From Pusillimonas noertemannii (GTDB taxonomy: Bacteria > Pseudomonadota > Gammaproteobacteria > Burkholderiales > Burkholderiaceae_B): a stretch of DNA of 64,000 bases. Position 1 is the stretch's first letter; every line of letters starts with the position of its first letter. The notes under the pieces were generated by a model that was not told the DNA's origin, did not search any database, and worked only from the letters and a program-made list of their open reading frames with translations. Shown here piece after piece: positions 52,058-60,232 of this stretch. The DNA lies in assembly GCF_003096595.1 (NCBI RefSeq), contig NZ_QEKO01000003.1:186001-250000 (forward strand), given 5' to 3'. The position numbers and the translations under genes are program-made.

Positions 52058-52927
52058 TCAGGCAGGGGTTTTCAGAGGGGTAACGGGGAAAATGGCATTG
52101 ATCTGGCCTGTGCCCGAACTGCCGAAGTAAGGGGTAATAATCTCGACCCCTTTGTCGTAGTCGCGGCCGCCCAGCAGCCCCAGCAGCATGGCCGTGTCGT
52201 GCATGCCGCCTTCACCCCAGCATTTTTCGTTGTACATGGGCAGCATGTCCAGAAACGTGTTCCAGTCGCCTTGCTTCCACATGTCGACCACGCTATGGTC
52301 GACCGCTTCGAGAAAGGGGTCGAAGACTTTGTGCATGTATTCGGGCGCCGTACCGTTGTTGGCAAAGTGGTGTGACAGCGAACCGCTGGCAAATACGGCC
52401 ACGGTGCCCTGGTAGCGCTCTTCGATGGCCTTGCGCACAGCCAGACCAAACCTCGCGCTTTCTTGAAGGTCGTGCCAGGCGCACCAACCCGACACGCCGA
52501 TGACCTTGAAATGCTGGTCGCTGTTCATGTAGCGCATAGGCACCAGGGTCCCGTACTCCAGGCCCAGAGTGGTTTCACTGTGGGCTCGCGACGCGACGCC
52601 CATTTTGTTGGCGACGTCGGCAATAAGGTGCCCGAGCTCGGGGTTGCCGGGGTACTCGTAAGGCATGTTCTTGATGAAGTGCGGCAACTCGTTGCTGGTA
52701 TAGACGCCCTTGAACGAGGGAGCACAGTTGATGTGGTATTCGGAATTGACGAGCCAGTGCACGTCGAAGACCACGATGGTGTCCACGCCCAGCTCGCGGC
52801 AGCGACGGCCAATTTCGTGATGGCCGTCGATGGCGGCTTGGCGGCAACCCTTGTGGGGGCCGTCCAGTTCCGACAGGTAGAGCGACGGGACGTGGGTGAT
52901 TTTTGCTGCCAAAGCTAGTTTGCCCAT
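52058..52927 (-). CDS. hpaD: 3,4-dihydroxyphenylacetate 2,3-dioxygenase
   Basis: 289 residues, a type III (LigB-fold) extradiol dioxygenase. Iron-ligand histidines are expected in VFDVHWLVN and the early AAKITHVPSL segment, with the glutamate in the C-terminal half. It opens homoprotocatechuate next to the hydroxyl groups to give 5-carboxymethyl-2-hydroxymuconate semialdehyde. It is the only ring-cleavage enzyme recognisable in the window. Confidence 0.93.
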   Translation of the reverse strand: MGKLALAAKITHVPSLYLSELDGPHKGCRQAAIDGHHEIGRRCRELGVDTIVVFDVHWLVNSEYHINCAPSFKGVYTSNELPHFIKNMPYEYPGNPELGHLIADVANKMGVASRAHSETTLGLEYGTLVPMRYMNSDQHFKVIGVSGWCAWHDLQESARFGLAVRKAIEERYQGTVAVFASGSLSHHFANNGTAPEYMHKVFDPFLEAVDHSVVDMWKQGDWNTFLDMLPMYNEKCWGEGGMHDTAMLLGLLGGRDYDKGVEIITPYFGSSGTGQINAIFPVTPLKTPA

Positions 52928-52968
52928 GACGTGGGTGCCTCCGTTCTGAACTATGAGTTGTGACCCGC

Positions 52969-54423
52969 TTATACGCCCCAGCGCGGAATGGGGTGGCTGC
53001 CGTAGGAAACGCAGACGTTCTTGGCTTCGGCGAACACTTCAAAGCTGTAGTGGTTGCCCTCGCGCCCGGTGCCCGAAGCCTTTACCCCGCCGAAAGGCTG
53101 GCGCAGGTCGCGTACGTTCTGGCTGTTGATGAAGACCATGCCGGCTTCCACGCCCTTACCCATGCGCAGCGCGCGCCCCGTGCTTTCGGTCCATACATAG
53201 GAAGACAAGCCATATTGCGTGTCGTTGGCAATGCGCAGCGCATCTTCTTCGGTGGCAAAGGGTATAAGGCAGGGAACCGGCCCGAAGATTTCGTCCTGGG
53301 CGATCTTCATGCGGTTGTCCACGTCGGCGAACACCGTGGGCTGGACCCAGTTGCCGTTTTTGAGATGCGCGGGAAGGTCGGGCGTGCCGCCGCCAAAAGT
53401 GATGCGTGCGCCTTCTTTCCGGCCCAGTTCTATGTAGTGCATGACCTTCTTCTGGTGGTCGCGGCTGATCATGGGGCCGACGATGGTGTTCGGGTCGAGC
53501 GGGTCGCCCACGGACAGGCGCGAGGCGCGCGCGGTGAAGTCGGCGACGAACTTGTCGTAGATGCCTCGTTGAACCAGAATGCGCGAGCCGGCCGTGCAGC
53601 GCTCGCCGTTGTTCGAAAAAATCATGAACACGGCGGCGTCGAGCGCGCGTTCGTAGTCGGCGTCGTCAAAGACGATGAAAGGCGATTTTCCGCCCAGTTC
53701 CATCGAGAACTTCTTCAGGCCGGCCTGCTGCACGATGCGGTTGCCGGTTACGGTGCTGCCTGTGAAAGAAATAGAGCGCACGTCGGGGTGGCGCACCAGG
53801 GGCTCGCCGGTCTCGGCCCCATAGCCGTGAACAATATTGAAGACACCGGCCGGAATGCCGGCTTCGAGCGCCAGTTCGCCCAGGCGATCGGCCGTCATGG
53901 GAGACAGTTCCGACATCTTCAATACCGCGGTGTTGCCCAGCGCAAGGCAAGGCGCTGTTTTCCAGGTGGCGGTCATGAAGGGCACGTTCCAGGGGGAAAT
54001 CAGTGCGCATACGCCCACGGGGTTCCACATGGTGTAGTTCAGGTGCCCGGTATCCGACTGATAGCTTTCGCCGTCCATGTGCTTTGCAAGTTCGGCGAAG
54101 AAATGAAAGTTGTCGGCGGCACGGGGAACCAGCGCCTTCTTGGTTTGCCCGATCACTTGACCGGTGTCGCGGGTTTCCATTTCGGCCAGTTCGGGTACGT
54201 TCTGCGTTATCAGCTCGCCCAGACGGTGCATGAGCTTTGCCCGCTCGGCGGCGGGTTTGCCGGCCCAGCCTGGAAAAGCCTCTTTGGCGGCCTGGACCGC
54301 CGCATTGATTTCAGCCTCGCCGCCGCGGGCGACTTCGGCCACGGTTTCGTTGTTGGCCGGGTTGAGGCTTTCGAAGGTCTCGCGGCTCTCGACCTTTTTT
54401 CCGTTGATGAGGTGTTTGATCAT
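52969..54423 (-). CDS. hpaE: 5-carboxymethyl-2-hydroxymuconate semialdehyde dehydrogenase
   Basis: 484 residues, ALDH superfamily. SPWNVPFMTATWK near residue 144, cofactor loop FTGSTVTGNRI, general base in MELGGKSPF, catalytic Cys in GERCTAGSR, and FGGVKASGTGREG. It oxidises the semialdehyde from HpaD to the diacid. It lies between hpaG2 and hpaD. A long open frame on the opposite strand across this gene is a shadow. Confidence 0.93.
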   Translation of the reverse strand: MIKHLINGKKVESRETFESLNPANNETVAEVARGGEAEINAAVQAAKEAFPGWAGKPAAERAKLMHRLGELITQNVPELAEMETRDTGQVIGQTKKALVPRAADNFHFFAELAKHMDGESYQSDTGHLNYTMWNPVGVCALISPWNVPFMTATWKTAPCLALGNTAVLKMSELSPMTADRLGELALEAGIPAGVFNIVHGYGAETGEPLVRHPDVRSISFTGSTVTGNRIVQQAGLKKFSMELGGKSPFIVFDDADYERALDAAVFMIFSNNGERCTAGSRILVQRGIYDKFVADFTARASRLSVGDPLDPNTIVGPMISRDHQKKVMHYIELGRKEGARITFGGGTPDLPAHLKNGNWVQPTVFADVDNRMKIAQDEIFGPVPCLIPFATEEDALRIANDTQYGLSSYVWTESTGRALRMGKGVEAGMVFINSQNVRDLRQPFGGVKASGTGREGNHYSFEVFAEAKNVCVSYGSHPIPRWGV

Positions 54424-54437
54424 GATGGGCCTGCTGT

Positions 54438-55205
54438 TCAGACTGAAGAAAGTGAGGGACTGCGGTCGTCGGCCAGGAAATTGACCAGGCGGCCGACGCC
54501 TTCGATTTCGGTAACCACTTCGTCGCCGGCCACGACATTGGCCAGGCCTTCGGGCGTGCCGGTAAGAATGATGTCGCCGGGCGAGAGCGTCATGATGGCG
54601 GACAGATATTCAATTAGCCAGGGAATGCTGAAGACCATGTCCCGGGTTGTTCCGCGTTGGGTTTCCTTGCCGTTGACCGATGTGCTAAGGACTAGATCCA
54701 TCGGGTCGGGGACGTCTGCCGCATCGACCAGCCATGGGCCGATGGGCGTGCAGCCGTCACGGTTCTTTACGCGCAGGTTGGGGCGGTAGTAGTTCTCGAG
54801 GTAGTCGCGGATGGCGTAGTCGTTGGCCACCGTATAGCCGGCGATGTAGTCGTAGGCGTCTTGTTGCGACACGTTGCGGGCTTGCTTACCGATGACCACG
54901 GCCAGTTCGCACTCGTAATGCATGTATTCGGCGTCATGGGGGCGCGCGGTGTGAGCCCGGTGGCCGATCAGCGCGTTGGGGCCTTTCAGAAAGACCAGGG
55001 GCTGTTCTGGGGCCTTGAAGGCGAGCTCGCGGGCATGGTCCGCGTAGTTCAGGCCCAGCGCGAAAATCGTGCCTGCCTGGACGGGAGGCAGCCAGTGCGC
55101 CTGCTCTTCGGCCAGCGCGGTGCCGTCGGGCAGTCGCACGCTTCCGTCTTGGGCAAGCGTGACCTGATGGATGGCTCCGTTGAAATAAACGCGGCCCTTT
55201 TTCAT
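54438..55205 (-). CDS. hpaG2: 5-carboxymethyl-2-oxo-hex-3-ene-1,7-dioate decarboxylase subunit (HpaG2)
   Basis: 255 residues, fumarylacetoacetate hydrolase fold. FALGLNYADHARE near residue 45, the metal-binding acid cluster YECELAVVIGK near 101-111 and GDIILTGTPEG near 215 are typical. With HpaG1 it forms the bifunctional decarboxylase/isomerase, encoded here as two separate genes rather than the single fused hpaG of E. coli. The ATG at 55205 overlaps the hpaG1 stop by 4 nt, which decides the start. Confidence 0.92.
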   Translation of the reverse strand: MKKGRVYFNGAIHQVTLAQDGSVRLPDGTALAEEQAHWLPPVQAGTIFALGLNYADHARELAFKAPEQPLVFLKGPNALIGHRAHTARPHDAEYMHYECELAVVIGKQARNVSQQDAYDYIAGYTVANDYAIRDYLENYYRPNLRVKNRDGCTPIGPWLVDAADVPDPMDLVLSTSVNGKETQRGTTRDMVFSIPWLIEYLSAIMTLSPGDIILTGTPEGLANVVAGDEVVTEIEGVGRLVNFLADDRSPSLSSV

Positions 55206-55879
55206 GCGGCCTCCTGGTGGCGCGTTTGATCGATGGAAAATTGAATCGTGCCAAGTACGTCGCTGATCACGGAAACATGATCGCCGGGCGCTGCCGTGGG
55301 GGCCTGCCATTTCACGCCCACAAGCAAGATGTCGCCGGCGGACAAGGTCATGAACTCGCTGACGTCGCGCAAGAGTTCGGGCACGCCGCGCACCAGGCTG
55401 GCCAAGTCGAATTGGTCAGCATCTATGCCGTTTATCGTCGTGCGGATGCTCAGGCCTGCGGGGTCGGAAACGCGACTGGCGGCTACGGGGGCGCCCAGGA
55501 TGCAAGAACCGTCGAAGCATTTTTCGCGTATGGCGGGGCGATAGTAGCTGGTGTGGGGCAGGCTGAGGTCGGCCGCCACGATATAGCCCGCGATGAAGGC
55601 GGATGCGTCTTTGGAAGCGACGCGGGAGGCAGGCCTGCCCATGACCACGCCCACGGTGGCGCCGATTTCCACTTTTTCCGCGCCGCCTGGAAGAATTACC
55701 TGCGCTCCATCGGTGGCGAACGTGTTGGCGGGCTTGATGTACAGAATGGGCGCCTTGGGCTGGGCCTTGTAGGGCGCTTCAAGCAGCGCTGCACCCATGC
55801 GCTCGACCGAGCCGCGGTCGTTCAATACGACGCCGTAGACGGTTCCCGCTTGGGGCGCCGGGTTTGTGGGGGCATGCAT
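55202..55879 (-). CDS. hpaG1: isomerase/decarboxylase subunit HpaG1
   Basis: 225 residues of the same fumarylacetoacetate hydrolase family as HpaG2. YGVVLNDRGSVERMG at the N terminus, ILYIKPANTF near 45 and GDILLVGVKW near 185 match the N-terminal half of the fused HpaG. It is the first gene of the eight-gene catabolic operon. The promoter at 55931-55959 contains a palindrome inside its spacer, divergent from hpaR. Confidence 0.92.
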   Translation of the reverse strand: MHAPTNPAPQAGTVYGVVLNDRGSVERMGAALLEAPYKAQPKAPILYIKPANTFATDGAQVILPGGAEKVEIGATVGVVMGRPASRVASKDASAFIAGYIVAADLSLPHTSYYRPAIREKCFDGSCILGAPVAASRVSDPAGLSIRTTINGIDADQFDLASLVRGVPELLRDVSEFMTLSAGDILLVGVKWQAPTAAPGDHVSVISDVLGTIQFSIDQTRHQEAA

Positions 55880-55930
55880 GGGGCTTGTCTTCCTCGCAGT
55901 TGCTGTGTTAATTAACTAATATGTTCCCTA

Positions 55931-55959
55931 ATTTAATTGCTAATATATTAGATTGTCAA
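55931..55959 (-). promoter_or_regulatory. promoter of the hpaG1 operon
   Basis: On the minus strand TTGACA (55954-55959), 17-nt spacer, TTAAAT (55931-55936). The spacer contains the palindrome at 55940-55951, so a repressor bound there would exclude RNA polymerase. Confidence 0.65.
55940..55951. promoter_or_regulatory. candidate HpaR operator
   Basis: CTAATATATTAG, a perfect 12-bp palindrome in the hpaG1-hpaR intergenic region. A half copy, CTAATATG, lies 24 nt upstream at 55916-55923. HpaR of E. coli represses the meta operon from this kind of divergent region. Confidence 0.6.
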
Positions 55960-55979
55960 TGGTGCAGGTCACACTACGC

Positions 55980-56543
55980 ATGAATACTCCTGAACTCAAC
56001 CCCGCCTTGAAGCACCGCAACCTGGCCTTGCTGCTGCTTCAGGCGCGCGAGCGTTTAATGGGAAATTTCCGCCGCATCTTGAACCACCATGGTTTGACCG
56101 AGCAGCAATGGCGGGTGATCCGGGCTATCTACGACAACGGGGCGCCCATGGAGCAGTGGCAAATCTGCGCCACCTGCCACATCTTGAGTCCAAGCCTGGC
56201 GGGCGTGCTGGCGCGCATGGAAGCCATGCAACTGGTCGACCGCAATCGGGTCGATACCGATCAGCGGCGCATCCTGGTTGCGCTGACCGACAGCAGCCAG
56301 GCACTGATCGCCGCGATTGCCCCCTTGGTCGAGCAGCAGTACGCCAATCTCGAGAAGAGCGTGGGCGCCGATACCGTTCGCAATCTGTACGAAGCGCTGG
56401 ACCTTTTTCTTGCCCATGACAATGGCCAGGTGGCGCAGATAGATCTGCCGGAATCCGCCGTGCGTCCGCCCGCCAAGGCGGCCGCCAAGCGTGGCGCCGC
56501 CGGCGCTCGCCGCGGCAAGAGCAGGGCCAGCCCGATGTCGTGA
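55980..56543 (+). CDS. hpaR: MarR family repressor of the homoprotocatechuate operon
   Basis: 187 residues. The MarR winged helix covers about residues 20-110 (GLTEQQWRVIRAI, ATCHILSPSLAGVLARMEAM, DTDQRRILVALT), as in HpaR. The C-terminal 35 residues are unusually rich in Lys, Arg and Ala, longer than typical HpaR (about 150 residues). It probably represses the divergent hpaG1 operon until a homoprotocatechuate-type ligand binds. The ATG at 55980 is preferred over a start at 55953. Its TGA overlaps the hpaA ATG. Confidence 0.92.
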   Translation: MNTPELNPALKHRNLALLLLQARERLMGNFRRILNHHGLTEQQWRVIRAIYDNGAPMEQWQICATCHILSPSLAGVLARMEAMQLVDRNRVDTDQRRILVALTDSSQALIAAIAPLVEQQYANLEKSVGADTVRNLYEALDLFLAHDNGQVAQIDLPESAVRPPAKAAAKRGAAGARRGKSRASPMS

Positions 56544-57442
56544 TGGCCAACTCCATTCCCAATATCGATTTCGGCCGCGTCTTCGACCTTCGCGATGAAG
56601 ACGCCGACGTGCATTGTGAGGGTCTGGGCCGGCTGGCCGACTTCTTCGGCCACAATATGGCGGCGCATCGGCATGCCGGGGTCTTCCAGGTTCATCTGAT
56701 GCTCAGGGGCGAGGTGCGCTTGCGCCTGGACGATCTGCACTACCACGCCCGCGCGCCCGCGTTCTTCCATACCCCGCCCGCAATGACGCATGCCTTTGTG
56801 CTTAGCGACGATGCCGAGGGGCACGTGCTTTCGGTGCGGCAGCACGTGCTGCAATCCCTTTTCAGCGAAGACCCGGGCGGCATGGTCGAGCGGCGCCTGA
56901 ACCAGGCGTTCTGCATGGAACTCGATGAATCCGATCCCCAGGTGCATCGACTGTTCGGCTACTTCGAGTTGGTCCGTGCCGAGTTCTCGGGGGCCGAGGC
57001 CGTGCGCGAACTGAATCTGCTGGCCCTGGCGCGGCTGGCCTTCGTGACCATGGCGCGCCTGTCGTGCGCGGCGGTACAGGCCATGCCCAGCCGCGACTTG
57101 CGGCAGGTGGACGTGCGGATCTTTCGCGAGTTCAATCAGCTGATCGAAGAAAGCTACCGGGAGCACTGGCAACTAAGCCGCTATGCCCAAGCATTGAGCG
57201 TGACGGAAACCCGCCTGAACGACATATGCCGACGGGTGGGCGACCTGCCCTCAAAACGCTTTGTCCATGATCGCCTGATGCAGGAGGCGAAGCGCCTGCT
57301 GCTGTTTTCCTCGGCCCCGGTGACCCAGATCGCCTACGACCTGGGCTTCAGGGATGTGTCCTATTTCAGCCGCTTCTTTCGCCAGCATGCACAACTGCCG
57401 CCGGGAAGCTGGCGCGCCCGCATGCGAGGCCGAAACCCATGA
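56543..57442 (+). CDS. hpaA: AraC family activator of the hydroxylase genes
   Basis: 299 residues. An N-terminal cupin-type sensor (HMAAHRHAGVFQVHLMLRG-like region near residues 38-57) is followed by a C-terminal double helix-turn-helix from about residue 195 (LSRYAQALSVTETRLND, then IAYDLGFRDVSYFSRFFRQH). It matches HpaA, which activates hpaBC in response to 4-hydroxyphenylacetate. The ATG at 56543 shares its A with the hpaR stop. It lies directly upstream of hpaB. Confidence 0.92.
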   Translation: MANSIPNIDFGRVFDLRDEDADVHCEGLGRLADFFGHNMAAHRHAGVFQVHLMLRGEVRLRLDDLHYHARAPAFFHTPPAMTHAFVLSDDAEGHVLSVRQHVLQSLFSEDPGGMVERRLNQAFCMELDESDPQVHRLFGYFELVRAEFSGAEAVRELNLLALARLAFVTMARLSCAAVQAMPSRDLRQVDVRIFREFNQLIEESYREHWQLSRYAQALSVTETRLNDICRRVGDLPSKRFVHDRLMQEAKRLLLFSSAPVTQIAYDLGFRDVSYFSRFFRQHAQLPPGSWRARMRGRNP

Positions 57443-57536
57443 AAAGTACCAAAGGTTCCGGCTTGCGTGCATTGGGCCTGGGTCCGTTCGATAGCATCAT
57501 GTAGCCATATTCCATTCATAAAAACAGGAGACATGC

Positions 57537-59153
57537 ATGAAACCAGCCGATTTTCCCAAGGCGCTGCCCGAGGACGTCCGGGCCGACAAGACGCGCCCGT
57601 TCACGGGCGCTGAATACCTTCAATCATTGCGCGATGGCCGCGAAATATACATTTATGGGGATCGCGTAGACGACGTCACGACGCATCCCGCCTTCCGAAA
57701 TTCGGCGGCCTCGATGGCGCGCATCTATGACGCCTTGCACGACCCCGCGCACAAAGACGCTTTATGCTGCCCGACCGATACCGGCAACAACGGCTACACC
57801 CACAAATTCTTCCGCTTTGCACGCTCGGTGCAAGAGCTGCGCGAGCAGCGCGACGCCATTGCCGACTGGTCGCGCTTGAGCTACGGCTGGATGGGGCGCA
57901 CGCCCGACTACAAGGCGGCCTTTGGCATTGCCTTGGGCATCGTGCCCGAATACTACGGGCCCTTCGAGCAGAACGCCCGCACCTGGTACAAGCGCATACA
58001 AGAGTCATGCCTGTTCCTGAACCATGCCATCGTGAATCCCCCCATCGACCGGGACAAGCCGGTTGAAGAAGTCAAGGACGTCTTCGTCTCCGTCGACCGT
58101 GAAACCGATGCCGGCATCTACGTAAGCGGGGCCAAGGTGGTGGCCACCGGGTCGGCCCTGACACACTACAACTTCATCGGCCAGGGCTCGGCCGGCCTGC
58201 TGGGCGACAACACCGACATGGCCTTGATGTTCATCGCCGGCATGGACGTGCCGGGCGTGAAGCTTATTTGCCGGCCTTCGTACGAACTGGCGGCCGGCGC
58301 CATGGGCTCGCCCTTCGACTATCCGCTTTCAAGCCGTTTCGACGAGAACGACGCCATTCTTGTCTTCGACAATGCTTTCATCCCTTGGGAAAACGTGCTC
58401 ATCTACCGCGACCTGGAGCGCTGCCGCAGCTGGTTTCCGCAAGGAGGGTTCGGCCGATTGTTTCCCATGCAGGCGTGCACCCGGTTCGCCGTCAAGCTCG
58501 ATTTCATCTGCGGCTTGCTGGTGAAGGCGCTCAAGTGCACGGGCACGCTGGAATTCCGAGGAGTGCAGACTTCGGTGGGCGAGATCTTCGCCTGGCGTAA
58601 TATGTTCTGGTCGCTGACCGAGGCCATGGTGGGCAATGCCGACTCGTGGCACAACGGCAGCTGGACGCCTTGCCAGGCCGCGCAGCACAGCTACCGCGTG
58701 TTGTCGTCGCAGGCTTATCCCGCCATCAAGAAAAGCATCGAAGAAATCGTGGCCAGCGGCCTGATCTACCTGCCTTCGGGGTCGCGCGACATTCGGAACC
58801 CAACCATCGATGCTTATTTGGCGAAGTATGTGCGCGGGTCCGGCGGCATAGACCACGTCGAGCGGATCAAGATCCTCAAGTTGTTGTGGGACGCCATCGG
58901 CAGCGAGTTTGGCGGGCGCCATGAGCTTTACGAGATCAATTACGCGGGCAGCCATGACGAGGTTCGCATGCAGTGCCTGAGGCACGCCCAGGGTTCGGGA
59001 ACCCTGGGAAAAATGACCGAACTCGTGGACCAGTGTTTGTCCGATTACGATCAGGACGGCTGGTGCGTGCCGCACCTGCACAACAATGACGACCTGAACG
59101 TGCTGGACCGTTTGCGCGACCAATACGCAAGCGGCCAATCGCGGAGCGGCTGA
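57537..59153 (+). CDS. hpaB: 4-hydroxyphenylacetate 3-monooxygenase, oxygenase component
   Basis: 538 residues, somewhat longer than the 520 of E. coli HpaB. The family segments TGAEYLQSLRDGREIYIYG at the N terminus (read as a pattern), YGWMGRTPDYKAAF near residue 115 and the flavin/substrate region IPWENVLIYRD near 281 are all present. It uses FADH2 from HpaC to hydroxylate 4-hydroxyphenylacetate to homoprotocatechuate in the cytoplasm. AGGAG lies 6 nt before the ATG at 57537. The hpaC start overlaps its stop codon. Confidence 0.94.
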   Translation: MKPADFPKALPEDVRADKTRPFTGAEYLQSLRDGREIYIYGDRVDDVTTHPAFRNSAASMARIYDALHDPAHKDALCCPTDTGNNGYTHKFFRFARSVQELREQRDAIADWSRLSYGWMGRTPDYKAAFGIALGIVPEYYGPFEQNARTWYKRIQESCLFLNHAIVNPPIDRDKPVEEVKDVFVSVDRETDAGIYVSGAKVVATGSALTHYNFIGQGSAGLLGDNTDMALMFIAGMDVPGVKLICRPSYELAAGAMGSPFDYPLSSRFDENDAILVFDNAFIPWENVLIYRDLERCRSWFPQGGFGRLFPMQACTRFAVKLDFICGLLVKALKCTGTLEFRGVQTSVGEIFAWRNMFWSLTEAMVGNADSWHNGSWTPCQAAQHSYRVLSSQAYPAIKKSIEEIVASGLIYLPSGSRDIRNPTIDAYLAKYVRGSGGIDHVERIKILKLLWDAIGSEFGGRHELYEINYAGSHDEVRMQCLRHAQGSGTLGKMTELVDQCLSDYDQDGWCVPHLHNNDDLNVLDRLRDQYASGQSRSG

Positions 59154-59656
59154 TGGACGCCCCCGACACACGGCCCGCGTTGTTTCGCAACGCCATGGCC
59201 CGCATGGGCGCCGCCGTCTCGGTGGTAAGCAGCGATGGCGTGGGCGGGCGTTGCGGCGTTACCGCAACGGCGGTGTGCTCGGTCACCGACGCGCCGCCCA
59301 CGCTGCTGGTGTGCCTGAACCGGTCCAGCGCCATGAACGCCGTTTTCAAGGCCAACGGCCGCCTGTGCGTCAATGTGCTAAGCGCCGATCACGAGGGGCT
59401 TGCGCGCGATTTCGCGGGCCAGACAGGCGTACCCATGGACGATCGTTTCGTGTCCGAAGACTGGGTCAGCTCTCCCTTGGGACTGCCCATGCTGCAAAGC
59501 GCACTGGCTACTTTCCAAGGTGACATCGTGCGCGCCGACGAAGTGGGCAGCCACACCGTCATGCTGGTCGAGGCCCTGGATATCGGCGTGCATCCTGGCG
59601 GCAGGGATGGGCTGGTGTATTTCGACCGGCTTTTCCATCGAGTTTCTTCGGTATAG
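59153..59656 (+). CDS. hpaC: 4-hydroxyphenylacetate 3-monooxygenase, flavin reductase component
   Basis: 167 residues of the HpaC family: FRNAMARMGAAVSVVSSDG at the N terminus, TATAVCSVTDAPPTLLVCL near residue 40 and GSHTVMLVEAL near 140. It makes FADH2 from NADH for HpaB. The two StyA-associated reductases at 18229 and 34367 are homologous. It shares one base with the hpaB stop codon. Confidence 0.94.
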   Translation: MDAPDTRPALFRNAMARMGAAVSVVSSDGVGGRCGVTATAVCSVTDAPPTLLVCLNRSSAMNAVFKANGRLCVNVLSADHEGLARDFAGQTGVPMDDRFVSEDWVSSPLGLPMLQSALATFQGDIVRADEVGSHTVMLVEALDIGVHPGGRDGLVYFDRLFHRVSSV

Positions 59657-59747
59657 CCGCGAAGGAAGATGGCGCTGCGGGTGCAGCGTGGGTTCTCGTT
59701 CAAAAGCGGGACACCCGCAGGCTTGTCTTCGGCGGGTCGATGCTTGA

Positions 59748-60065
59748 TCAGCCCTGCACGTAAATTTCATTCATGTGCTGCCCGCTGTAGTGGGCGATGT
59801 CGCCGGTGCGAACGGCGTCAGCCAGTTCTTGCTTGACCTGTTCCCGGCTCTTCGAGGCCACATTCTGCTCGGAGGAATAGGCGGCCGAGTAGACCTCGTT
59901 CATGCGTTGACCGCTGTGGTGCAGGATGTTGCCCGTGCGTACGGCTTCGGCCAGTTCAGCCTTGACCTGGGCGCGGGTTGTGGGGCCATTGTCGGCGGCC
60001 ATAGCCTGGCCGGCAAGCAAAGTACCGAGAGCGATAGCAATGGCGGAGACTTGAGTGCGTGTCAT
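59748..60065 (-). CDS. DUF4148 family exported small protein
   Basis: 105 residues. A signal peptide (cleavage near AMAAD) is followed by two similar approximately 30-residue units: QVKAELAEAVRTGN...SGQRMNEVY and QVKQELADAVRTGD...SGQHMNEIY. DUF4148 proteins are small periplasmic or secreted proteins of unknown function common in Burkholderiales. AGGAAA precedes the ATG. It stands alone between hpaC and the polysaccharide genes. Confidence 0.88.
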   Translation of the reverse strand: MTRTQVSAIAIALGTLLAGQAMAADNGPTTRAQVKAELAEAVRTGNILHHSGQRMNEVYSAAYSSEQNVASKSREQVKQELADAVRTGDIAHYSGQHMNEIYVQG

Positions 60066-60232
60066 GGTGTATTTCCTTTAAAATCGTTGATTATCAAAAC
60101 AGTTAGGGGTGTGTTCCAGTGGCTTTCGGCGAGATTGCTGTCTGCCTGGTCCATGTGGGAAACTTTAACTGTTTCAAATAAAGGAATAAAAATACACCAA
60201 ACTGGCATTTACTATTCCATTTTTATTATTAA

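Noticed and set aside
52960-54789. 609-codon open frame on the plus strand across hpaE and hpaG2
   Set aside because: It is fully antisense to two well-recognised hpa genes, has no family motifs, and is explained by high GC and codon bias.
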